From: Chlorella sorokiniana
Lineage: Eukaryota > Chlorophyta > Trebouxiophyceae > Chlorellales > Chlorellaceae
DNA length: 64,000 nucleotides
Direction of reading: 5' to 3'
Assembly (NCBI GenBank): GCA_025917655.1
Contig: CP084619.1
Location: 1 to 64,000, forward strand
In this document: in pieces, positions 44,101-56,100 of the stretch
Numbering within the stretch: position 1 is the stretch's first letter
Layout of the letters: each line of letters begins with the position of its first letter
Program-made: the position numbers and the translations under genes
The notes under the pieces: generated by a model
What the model saw: the letters and a program-made list of their open reading frames with translations, nothing else
Databases searched by the model: none
What the model was told of the DNA's origin: nothing

Positions 44101-47100
44101 AGCCGACTTTGGAAAGCTGGTGGACCAATTATTTGAGTGTGATTCGAGTCAACAAGAAATGGCCAGTCAACAGCAGCGGGCTCCTTCTCACTGCAACACG
44201 CCCACCATCACACACACACACACGCCCCACCCCACAGGCTCACCCGTCGCCAGGCTGGCCGCCGCCCGCGCCATGCCCGCCCCCACCAGGCGCGGCGGCA
44301 GGAAGTCGACGGCCACGGTGTGGTAGGCCACATCGGGCGCTCCTGCGAGAACAAGTTGACGTTTTTGTATTTTCTGATTTAGATGCACATGCACTGGGAA
44401 CGGAGGAGGCCAGCTCTCGCCCATGCAATTATTTTTTGTAAGATTGCAAGGCGGGATGGGTGGAGGGGCTGACCCTGGCCCTGCCATGCAGCTGCCGCAG
44501 CCGCACGCGCATACAGCAGGCAGCAGCAGCAGCCCTTGGCCCTCCCCTCGTGCTTGACCGCTTGCAAGGGCAGCGAATCAGCCTCAGCAGCTCTGTGCCT
44601 CGGCAGATGTGCCTCACCTGGACCACCCGCGCCGCCGCCCAGACATCCCGCTTGCCCACCTCCAGCAGGGCGCCGCCGGCGGCCAGCGCCGCCAGGCTGG
44701 CGGCCACCATGCCGGGGCTGGTGAGGGAGTTGAGGGCGGCGGCCACCCTCCGGCCGCAGCTGGGCCAGCTCAGACACAAACTCTGAAGGGAGGACACAGC
44801 GGCACACATGGTCGTGACGGTTCCGGACACGGAGCATACGGGCAGGGCTGTGCGTGTGCACAGCAAACGTGCTGCGGTGCCATGCAGGAAAAGAAGTGTA
44901 GACGCCAAGCAGCTATGCGGGTGCTGCGCGGTTGGGGTTTCTGCGGGACATCAAAAGAAATACACACACACCTGTGCCGCGGCTTCCCAGCACGTCCCGC
45001 ACACCGCCGCGGTACCGCCGCAGGAAGGCACGCTTGGCGGGGCTGCCGGCGGTGCCGACCGCGACGGCCCCCGCCGCCGCCGCCACCTGCAGCGCCGCCA
45101 GGCCCAGCCCGCCTGCAGGTGGAAAGCAACCGAGCGTGTTGGGTTGGCGGCATCAGCCGGCGTTCAGGGGACGCTGTTCGTTGTTGCAGCAGGCTGAGAC
45201 TAGGCGCAACGCTGCGGTGCAGGCAGCAGCAGTCCAGCAGGACAGCAGGCAAGTACTCCCTGCTCGAATCCCTCCCAACCCGACACGCACAGCAGCACCG
45301 CCACACACACAACAGGCCGGCCACCCACCCACCCACCCACCTGCCGCGGCGTGTACCAGCAGGCGCTGCCCGGCCTGCAGCCGGGCTGCGGAGACCAGGC
45401 AGGCCTCTGCTGTGAGGAAGACGGTGGGCACGGTGGCGGCCTCGTGGGGGAGATGAGGGGGCACAGGCACCACTGCAACCCGGGGGGGGGAGACGACTGA
45501 AGGCTTTCAGCGCAGGAATAAAGTATCAGCTGTAGTGCTGCGGTTGCAGAGCTGTAGTGCTGCGGCTGCAGAGCGGGCATGCATGCCATCTCATTGCATC
45601 CCCACCCACCCCCACCCCCACCCCGAGCCCAGCCAGCTGTCTGTTAAAACGCACCCGCTTGCGCGCTTCCCACCACTGCGGTGCCCAGGCATCCTGCCGC
45701 CTGGCCAAACAGCAGGTCGCCCACACTGCAGCAGCCCAGGGAGCATGCACACGCGACAGTTGTTGAAACCCTTAATGTCTGAGATCCTGAGCCCTGCAGC
45801 AGCTGGTGCACAGCAAGCACAGCACGCAGCGCCGCACCAGTGCGCTGGGCTGGCGCCAGGTGGCGCAGGCGCCGCCGCCAGCACTCGCCCTGCCACGTCG
45901 CCGCCTGGGGGCCGGGGTCGCCGGGGTACAAGCCCAGCACGTTGAGCACGTCCCTGGAGGGGGAGGAGGCAGCGGGGAAGCACACCGGTTCAAGGAGGCA
46001 TCACAAATGGAGAGAAGCATCACAAAAAAGGCGCGCACTGTGGAGGCGAAGCATGCTAGCAGGGTGATCAGTCGGATGGGGGAGGCACAACGCAGGCATG
46101 CCGTTGGGTCGCAAGCACCGCCATTTTGTAACGGAAGCCGCAAGGAAGCAGCAAACAATGCACCAGGAGGAGCGGCTCGCCTGAAGTTGAGGCCCACCGC
46201 CGCCACGCCCAGCGCGACGTGCCCAGGGCCGGGAGCGCCCAGCCCCGGCACTGCTGCAGGCGCCAGGCTGGTGAGGGAGCCCCGGGGCTGGGGCAGCAGG
46301 TGCAGCGGCTCCAGCGGCGCCAGGCTGCACCGGGAAGAAAGCACGAAAGAAGGTGCTTAGGGCGGGGTTGAGGGGGCAGGAGGGCGGGGGCATGGCGTGG
46401 CGGAGAGTGGAGGCACTTTCAGCACGGCTGCTGGCACACAGTTGCAAGCAGGGCAGGGCGGAGTGCAGAGCTTGTCAGAGCTCGCTGGAGTGAAGAGCGG
46501 GCTGAGCTCACATGGGGTAGCGCAGCAGGCGCGGCAGCTGCACCGCGCCGGCTGCCAGCCGCAGGCCGTGTTGGTCGCAGCCGGCGCCTGCAGCTGCAGC
46601 CGCCATATCAGACCGCCCGCCAACAGCGGCAGCAGCGGCAGGGTCGGATGACACCAGGCCCCAGCGCCGGTCTGGATGCTCAGCAGCCGCCACTTTCAGC
46701 AGGGCCGCCAGCGGCGCCCGGCGGCCGCCAGACCCGGCGCGGCCGCAAGCGGGGGCCGCCGCTGCGGAGCAGGAGGTGTGGGTCAGCGCGTGCACGGATG
46801 GCGGTTGGCTGCCGCCAGAGGCGCTGCTGCCGGAGGCAGCCAGGATGCGCTGCAGCAGCTCGATGCCCCTGGCCGTCACTTCCAGCGCAGAGCCTGCGCC
46901 GCCGCTGCCGCTCGCTCTAGCCGCAGGGGCGATGCAGAGCGACCGAGCCGCCACCAGGACGCCATGCAAGCCTCCGCCACTGCCAGTCAAGCTGGCGGCC
47001 GCTGGCACAGCCGCAGAACCGGCCAGCAGCTGCAGGCCGCCGCCCTGAGCCAGGCAGCGCAGCGGCGCCTGCTGTTGCAGGAGGAAAGCAGAGCCGGCTG

Positions 47101-50100
47101 TCTGCCACTCCACAGCATAAGTGAAGTTGCGCTGCTCAAACTCCTCTCCCTCCTCCTCTGCCGCTTCGGCGGCAGCTGCAGCAGCGCCAGCTGATGCACC
47201 TGCCCGGCTGCCGCCCAGCGCCCGTGCTTGCAGCCCTGCGGCCGTGAACCGCCCGCCGCCCGCCAGCCGGGCACGCACGCTGCACACGGCCGAGCCGTCT
47301 GCAGCCGGCAGCGGCAGCTCGGATGCCGACCACTGCTGAGGGGAGACGAGCGGGCTCCCAGCGCCGCTGCTAGTGGTGCTGTTGCCGCTGCTAGAGCCAG
47401 GCGCTGCGGCAAGCACCGCACCCACCCCCACGGGCACCCGGCTGCTGCCGCCGCTGCCCTCTTCGCCCGCCGCCGCCACCGCAGACAGGTGCAGAGCGGC
47501 GTCGGCGGCAGCGGGGTGCGCGTGCCATCCGTCGCCCGGGGCTGTGGCGCCTGGGGAAGCGATGCGAGCCAAGTTGCAGCGGGCGGGCGCTGCTGGGGCG
47601 CCGCCTGTCACTGCCAGCGCTGCCCTGGCAGGGAGCCGCAGCAGCTGTGGCATTGAGCTGCCTGCCTGGCTGCAAGGCTGAGGCCGGGCCAGCATGCACG
47701 CCCGGCCGCTGACGTGTGGTGCGCCGCCGCCAGGAGAGGCCACCGTCGCTGCGCCGCTGCCCACCCGCAACTCCACCACCAAGGCAGCATCGGCAGCATC
47801 GCGCGCAGCGGCGGCCATCGGAAGCAGCTTGGGGCTCTGAATGGCCACTCCGCTCAGCCCCAGCCCCCTGCTCGTTCTGTGACTGCTGCGCCTGCTGCGC
47901 AGCTGGCTCCAGCGCCGCCGCTGCGGCTGCCAGCAGCAGCTCGAAGCCGCAGGTTGCGGGCAGCAGCGGCCGCCCGGCGACGCGATGATCCTGCAAGAAG
48001 GCCAGACGAGCGGCGCCGAGGTTGCAGCCGAAGCGAGCGGCTCCAGTCGCTCCGGCTGCTGCTGCCGCTGCTGACAGCAGGGGGTGAGCGAGCGGCACCG
48101 GCCAGTGGGCTGCCAGCTGCCAGGCCAGCCGACCAGCTGGATCCAGCGACGCTGCTGCAGCCTCGCCGCCCGCCGCCGCTAGCAGCGCGTGTGCGTTCAC
48201 GCCGCTCATGCCAAACGAGCTGGTGCCGGCCGCCGCCTGACCGCCGGCGGGGGCTGCTCCGTCCGGCTGGGGGCCCTGCTGGCGTGGCAGCGCCGCCGCC
48301 AGACCCTGCCTGCCGTGCCAGTCGCCCAGCGCGGCGGCCACATAGGGGTTCAGCTCTCGCAGGGCCACGGTGGGCGCCAGCTGGCGGCGCTGCTGGGCCG
48401 CCAGCGCAAACAGCAGCCCGGTCAGGCCTGCAGGGGGAGAGAGGCGGTGTGGAAGAGAGTCGCCCCCTTTGGCCTGTGCACAAAGAAAGAGACCGACAAC
48501 AAAAGAAAGATGCGCTGTTGGAGAGTCAGAACACTCGCGCCTGCTCGCCGCTGTTTTCCACCCACCTGCCGCCCCCTCGGTGTGCCCGTAGCAGCTCTTC
48601 ACGCTGACCAGCGCCAGGCGGCGGCCGCTGCCGCGCGCCGCGCTGGCTGCGGACGGCGTCAGCGCGCCGCCAATCGCCCCCACCTCTGCAGCGAGGAGGC
48701 AGGCAGCGGGGTGATTGAGCGTGGCAATCGGGCCTGACCGGCAGAGGGAGCAGCAGCTGTGCTTAGCAGCAGCAGGCGTGCAGGTTAAAGCAGGCAGCAG
48801 GCGCAGTACCGATGGGGTCTCCCAGCTGGGTGCCGGTGCCGTGTACCGCCAGCAGCGCCAGCTCAGCGGCCGCAAGCTGGCCAGCCGCCAGCGCCGCCGC
48901 CACCAGCGCCTGCTGCGCGGGGCCGCTGGGAGCGGTCAGGCCGCTGGATCTCCCGGGCGCTGTTCACGGCACTGCTGCGCAGCACAGCCAGCGACCGCCG
49001 CGGCTGGGCGGCGGCGGCGCCAGTTTGCTGCGTGAGCAGCAGCGCGGCAAAGCCCTCGCCGCGGCCGTAGCCCGTCGGCGGCGGCGTCAAAGGTGCGGCA
49101 GCGGCCCACGGGGGACAGCGCCTGGGGGGGGGGGGCGGCAAACGCAAAAAGCTGATGTTAAATAACATGGATTGGCTAGGCAGCCGAAGCTTCAACCTAC
49201 GGTGCACCGCTTTCACCTCTGCCTTTCTTCCCGTGAGCAGTGCCGCCCCCGCATTTGACCCCGTGTGGGCCCCACCACCATCCAGCCAACCCCAACCACC
49301 TGCAACGCGCAAATCTTCACAAACGTGCGGCTGCCCAGCAGCGCGTTCACGCCAGCGGCCAGCGCAGAGCCGCACTCTCGGGCCGCCAGCGCCGCCTTGG
49401 CAAGGTGCGCCGCCACCAGGGAGGAGGAGCAGGCGGTGTCGGTGGACACGGCGGGGCCCTGGGGGGGTGAATGGCAGGGCAACAGAATCGAAAGGATGGC
49501 AGCTTGTGCTGAGGGATGGGCAGGCGAAGGCTGCAATTTCGAAACATGAACGCATCAGGCCCCCTGCTGCACGCTACCGGTCAACCGCAGCCTGTGACGG
49601 CTGTTGCGGCCATGCATGAACACCCTGCCACCCCACTCCCCCACCTGGAGTCCAAAGGCGAAGGCGGCGCGACCGACCATGAAGGGCAGGGTGTTGCCTG
49701 TAAGGGGGAGCCAGGGTAAGGTCGCGGGGAAGAGGCGGGCAGCTTGGACGCTCGACAGCGGCTGGTCAAGGCTGGGGGAAGAGGCCGGCCTCGACGTTCG
49801 AGCAGTGCAAGAACCGCAAACGGCAAACCTGGTGCTCAGGGCCGCAAGCGCACCTGTGGTGGCGGCGGCGGCCGTGTTGCTGGCACCCCGCGCCGGCAGC
49901 AGCTCCACAAACTCTGCAGCGGGGGAGGCATCAATGCAGCGGGTCTCATAAGAAGGGTTTTGAGACCGGAAGCCAGGTTTGGGCAGCAAGGGGCTGGTGG
50001 CTGGCTCAGGCCAGCAGCAAACGCCACCAAAGAGGACATGGAGGAGGTCCAGTTGTAACGACAGGCAGCGGGGTGCTGGCAGGCACTTGCCTGCCGCCCA

Positions 50101-53100
50101 CATGCAGCCCACAAAGACGCCGGTTGAGCCGCCGCCGCTGGCCCCGCTCGCTGGGACGGAGCTGGAACCGCCGATCTCTGGCAAACGGCCCGGCGCTGCG
50201 GCAGCCCTGCCGCGCGCGTCGGCCAGCGCCGCCGCCGCATGGTGCAGCAGCTGGCGGGTGTGAGGGTCCAGCAGGGCGGCCTCGGCAGCAGGGATGCGGA
50301 AGGCGACGGCATCAAAGGCCGCAACGCCGCCGCCGCTGCTGTCGCCGCCGCCGCCGCCGCAAGGCAAGCCATCCAGCGTTCCGGCAAAGCGAGTGTAGCA
50401 GGCATGGGCGCCGGTGGCGGCGGCCTGGCTGTCCGGGCTGTACAGGGCATCTGCGGCAAGTGCGGGCAGGGAAGGAAAAGTGAGCAGCAATGCAGATGGA
50501 GGGGCCTGGCAAAACGCATGAACGCAGTAGCTTGCTAAAGGGCACCAAGCACACACCGGCCTCTTCACTTAGATCAGCCCGGCAGGATAATTGGGGTAAA
50601 AGAAAGCGGGCTGCAAAACAGCTTGCCTGCATCCCACTTGCGCAGCGGCAGAGCCGCCGTCACGTCGCTCCCCGCCGCCGCCCGCCGCCAGAAGCCCAGC
50701 AGGCCGTCAGCTCCCGGGAACACGCACGACGCGCCCGCCACAGCTGTTAGCGCCGCCTGGCCGTTGGGCTGCTGCTGGCTGGCCGGCAGGCTGAGGGGGC
50801 CGTCGCTTTCGGCATCCCTGGAGATGAGAACACTGCTGCCGCTGATGCTGCTGTGCTGTGCTGCAAGCTCGCCAGACAGCCAGGCAGCCAGGGCCGCCAG
50901 GGTGGGGTGGTCGAAGGCCAAGGTGGCGGGGGCTGCACTCCGTACCGCTCGGCGATGGCGTTTCTGCGGTACAAAGGTATCGGAACAAGGGGGGCAATGC
51001 GCTGCTGTACCTGAAAGGTGCAAGCAGGCTTGCAAGAGACACCAATGCAGATGCCCCTTGCTGGCTATGCAGCAGCAGAACAGGCTGGAAAACGAAGAGA
51101 ATTAATACAAAAGCGGCAGATAAGAAAGATTAAAATGCAGAAAACAGCATCACTGCACAGCGCCCACCGCAGCTCCACAGCGCCCAGCGAGTCCAGGCCG
51201 CCCTGCAGCAGCGGCTGCTCCGCAGCTTCAACCGCCACCCCCGCCACCTCAGCCGCCAGTGCGCCCAACTGCCGCGCCAGCTCAGCGAGGGATGGAAGCC
51301 GCCTCTGCGCTGCTGTCACTGCCGTGGTTCCCATCAACCCTTCCCCAGCAGCCCAAGAAGCCTCTGGGCTGCCTCCAGCGACGGCGACGGCGCGGCGTTC
51401 AGCGCTGCCGCCACGTGGGCGGCCAGGGCGGCGGGGTTGGGGTGGTCAAAGACCAGGGTGGGGGGCAGGTCAAGGCCGAAGCGGGAGGCCAGAACGGTCC
51501 TGCACAGAGCAGATGGAGGGCGGGAAGGCACGGGAAGGGGAGAAGGCTTGGGCAAAACAAGGGCGCAAAAAGCGGTCTGGCTGTGCTGCAAGGTGTTGGC
51601 AGCAATTGATTCTGGTTGGGAGCCACAGGATCAGTGTGAGGAAGGCAAACGTCCGGCAGCCGAGCACAAGCACGCGGGTGCCTGCCCTACTGCCGCAGCG
51701 CTGCTGATGCAGGCAGTACCAGGCAAGCCCCCTTCACCTGAGCTCCACAGCGCCAATGCTGTCCAGCCCGCTCTCCAGGAAGGGGGTGTCTGCCAGCGAC
51801 GGCGCAAGCGATACCGCCGCATCCGACCCCGTACCGCCCGCCACCTCGGCCAGCAGCTGCAGCAGCACCGGCAGCACTGCCTCTGCGCTCACTACGGCTG
51901 CCGCTGGCGGCAAAGAACCCTCTGCCTGGGCCCTTGCCAGCGCATGGCTTGCGGATGAAGCAAAGCTGGGCTGCTTTTGCTGCAGCGGCTGAAGCTGCCG
52001 CACTGCGCCGTAGAAGGGCTGCCGCTGCCGCTCGCCGGCGGCAAGGAAGCGGCTCCAGTCGAAGCGAGCAGCCGTGACAGCGGCGGCCTGGGTGGTCGGC
52101 GTGCAGCCCAGCACCGTCTGCAGGGCGGTCAACCCCTCAGGGGAGTCAGCGCCCCATAACCCTGGCGCTGCAGCCGGGCCAGCAGCTGTGGCTGGGCCGC
52201 CGCCATGCCTGCCCCCGTCCAGGGCCCCCACTGCAGGCTGACACCAGCGCAGCCGCGCTGCTGCAGGGCCTGTGCGGCGGCATCCAGCGCCGCGTTGGCC
52301 GCCGCATAGTTGGCCTGGCCGGCGCTGCCCAGCAGGCCGGCGATGGAAGAGAACAGCAGCAGCGCCCGCACGGGCTGCTGGGCGGTGGCGGCCGAGAGGG
52401 CGGAGAGGCCAGAGAGCTTGGGGGCGGCAGCTGCTCGGAAGCTGCCGGCGCTCTGCCGCGGCAGCGACGCATCCACCAGCACGCTGCCGGCGTGCAGCAC
52501 AGCATGCACGGCGTGAGCGACCGCCTCGCTTTCCACCACGCCCGCCACGTCAGCGGCGGCCGCCACATCGCAGCATGTTGCGCTGACCTGGCAGGCCGCC
52601 ACGCTTTCCTTCCCGGCCAGCAAAGGTGCCAGGGATGCGCCGCTGCCGCCAGCCACGCGGCCGCTGCGCCCAAGCAGCACCAGCCGCCTGCCGCTGCTGC
52701 CGCCCTGCCGCGCTGCCAGCCACGCCGCCGTCAGCAGCCCCAGGCCGCCGAGGCCGCCGGTCAACAGGGCGGCTGCAGGCACGCAGCCGTCGTCAAGACT
52801 GCCGCCGCCTGCCGCCGCTGCTGAACCCTCTGCAGCCGTCGGGCCGGGAGTCCCCGCCGGGATGCTGTCTGGCAGCAGCAGCGGCGAGAAGAGCGTACCG
52901 CCATCCAAGGCAGTACCAAACGCGCCGGCGCTGTAGCTGTCGCCGAGGGCGGCGCTGGGCGGCCCCGCAGCGCAGCCGCTGCTAAGCAGGACGGCGGCGC
53001 CTGGGCTAGTCAGCTGCTCGGCAGCTGCCACTTTGAGCACAGCATGGAGAGCGGCGGCAACGCAGGCGGCTGCCGGGAGCCGAGCAGGCTCAAGGTGCCG

Positions 53101-56100
53101 CTGCACAGGGCGCCGCCGTGAAGCAGCCAGGCCCGTGCACCGGCCACGCCGCTGCTCTGCAAAGCCTGAAGCAGCCGGGAAGCCGCCTCTGTCGTTCTGC
53201 TGCCACCGCCGCTGCTACTGCTGCTGGCTGCGGCAGGGCAGGGCAGGACCCCGCCCAACGCCCCCGGTCAAATTGCGCCGCAAGCAGCGGCTGCTGCGCT
53301 GCCCCTGATGCTGCCGGCGTCGCTGCCGACGCCGCCCGTACCGCCTGCCACTGCACGCGGTACAGCGGCGCCGCCACCGGCGCCTGCTGCTGCCACACAG
53401 CTTCGCCTGCTCTGAGCATGCGACCGGCCCTGCTGGCGGTACCGCCAACGTCCCGCGCAAGCAGCCCCTCCACAGAAAAGGGTTCCGCCAGCTGCCGCCC
53501 TGCCGCCGCTGCCGCCGCACTCGTTGGGTGGGGTGCAAAGGCGACCGAGGTGAGAGACTCGCTTGGAGAGGGCAGCGACACCTGATAAGGGGGCAGAGGG
53601 AGGGGTACAGCAGGGGGCAGCGGGTGGTGGGAGTTAGAGTCTGAGCCACAGTGCCGAGAGGTGAAGCTGGCTGGGGAGGCTTGCAGGCATAGGAGCTGTG
53701 GGGCGCTGGCTTGCAGGGGACGCCCGACAGTGTAATGCAACACGCAACAACCTCCCCTCCCCGCCCCCACCACACCGCAAAGCCCCACCCGTCCACCCAC
53801 CCACCTTCAACACCGCCCATCCGCCGCCGCTGCCCGCACCGCCAATGCGTGCGGGGGCAGTGCAGGCGCTCGTGGCCACCGGGATGCGCGGGCGGCGGCG
53901 GCGGCGGCGCCCGCTATCGCCGCTGTGCGCCTGCTGTGCACGCTGCGCCGCCGCCAGCGCCCAGCCGGTTACGGGTGAGAGGTGCAGGGATGCGTCGGTG
54001 GCGGCGGGGTGCTGGTAATACGCGGCCGCTGTGTCGGCGGGAGGGGCAGCAACGCAGGCGCAGCTGACTGCCGTTGCTGCCTGCTTGGCTGGGCCGGCTG
54101 CTGAAAAGTTGCAGAGCACGCTGCGCAGCCAGCCGGCAGACGCCCGTACGATGCTCAGCTGGCTGGCAGCCGATTCCTTGGCGGTGTTCATGGCTGGGGC
54201 GAGGATGCGAGCTGAGCGGGCGGTGACGATGCACGTGGCGGCGGTACCGCTTGTACTGCTTCCCGCCAGCATCTCCAGCGAGCCGGTCCCGCAGCCCACA
54301 GCCACTTCCAGTGTTACGCCCCGCCCGCTGCCCAGCGGCGGCAGCAGGCAGGGCGCGACGAGCGCAGCAGACGCGACGGCGGCGGCCGCAGCGGGCGCCG
54401 CCGCTTCCGCCAGGCACGCCACGGCGGCTGCCGCCGCCTCCAGCGCCGCGCCGCCGGGCAGCAGGGCCCTGCCAGACACGCTGTGGTCCCACAGATAGCA
54501 CAGCGCGGGGGCGGCGGTGAGGGCGGCAGCGAAACGCACGCTGCGCGCGCTGCGCACGGCGCCCAGCACGCTGCCGCCGCCCCCAACCACCCGCGGCGCC
54601 GCCGCCAGCCGGTGCTGCTGCGGGAGAGGCCAGTGCCGCTGCATGTGCCAGGGCAGCCGCTGAGCTGGATCCAGCGATGCTGTTGCAGCCTCGCTGCCCG
54701 CCGCCGCCAGCAGCGCGTGCGCGTTCACGCCGCTCATGCCAAACGAGCTGGTGCCCGCCACGCGCTTCGGCTGCGTTGCCCCACCGCCGCTGCCGGAGCT
54801 CCCGGCAGCAACGTAGGGGTTGCCTGGCGTGGCACAGCGGCACCGCCACGTCCGCCGAAACCGCCCAGCGCGCCCCCACATAGCTGTTCATCTCCCTCAG
54901 GTTAACTACGGGCGGCAGCAGCTGCTGCTGCGCCGCCGCCGCTGCCAGCAGCAGGCCGGCGGCGCCGGCCGCCCCTCGGTGTGCCCGTAGCAGCTCTTCA
55001 CGCTGACCAGGCTGAGCGGGACGGCTTTGTTCGTACTGCCCGTACTGCCTTTGCCGCCACTGGCTGCCAGGGCGGCGCTGAGAGCCCCCACCTCGATTGG
55101 GTCGCCCAGGGGGTGCCTGCAGCAGGAAACAGGACGAAACATAGGGGAAAGGGGGTGGGAAGTCTGAAGAAGAAGAAAGGCTAGTACTGCAGCAAGCTGC
55201 AGCCCTTTCAATACAATTACAAAACAACAAGCCAATTATAAGGCAATTATGGCTTGCTTCAGCAGCCCTCTCGCATGCTCTGCCCAGCCTTCACCCACCG
55301 GTGCCATGAACAGCCACCAGCCCCACCGCCGCCGCCCCCAGCGCCGCCGCCGCCAGCGCTGCAGCAACCAGCGCCTGCTGGCTGGGGCCGTTGGGGGCGG
55401 TCAGGCTGCTGCTGCGCCCGTCCTGGTTGACGGCGGTGCCGCACAGGCGTGCGTGGATGGCACCGCAGCCGCTGCCGGCGCCAGAGGGAGCGCGGTGCTG
55501 CGTGAGCAGCAGCGAGGCAAAGCCCTCGCCGCGGCCGTAGCCGTCGGCGGCGGCGTCAAGGTGCGGCAGCGGCCCACGGGAGACAGCGCCTGGGGGAGAA
55601 GGGGGAAGGGGAAGATGGTCGGGAAAAGGGTGGAAAAGAAAGGAAAAAACAAGCCACACAAGAAAGGGCAAACAGCGAAAGCACACCTCTGCACCCCTAA
55701 CAATCGCAGCAGACAGTCTGAAGCCCTTAGACCAACATTGCTCCCACCTGCAGCTGGCAGATTCCCGCGGTGACCTCGTGCCACAGCATCGCATTCACCC
55801 CCGCCGCCACCGCTGAGCCGCACTCGCCGCCCAGGATGCCTGGGGGCACGAGGGAGGTTGGACAGGGGGCAAGAGGGGGTAGTGTGTGCGGCACCGTGCA
55901 AACTTTTTGGGGGTGGGTCAGGGCAATGCAGGCAGGGCTGCTCCTTCCGCTTCCGACCGCTGCTGGGAAGCATGCCGGGAATTTGCAAAAACAGCTGCTG
56001 CCCCCTTCCCAGAGCAGCCTCCAGGTGCCCGCTGGTGGTGTGGGGGCTCTGAATGATGGCCCCCTCACCCCCTGAATCCCACCCCACCCCCGCGTCTGCC

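Noticed and set aside
53010-53300. A separate small gene between DH and KR of M2
   Set aside because: The segment ([15 protein letters not shown] and neighbours) matches the structural KR-like part that precedes the catalytic KR in the other modules.
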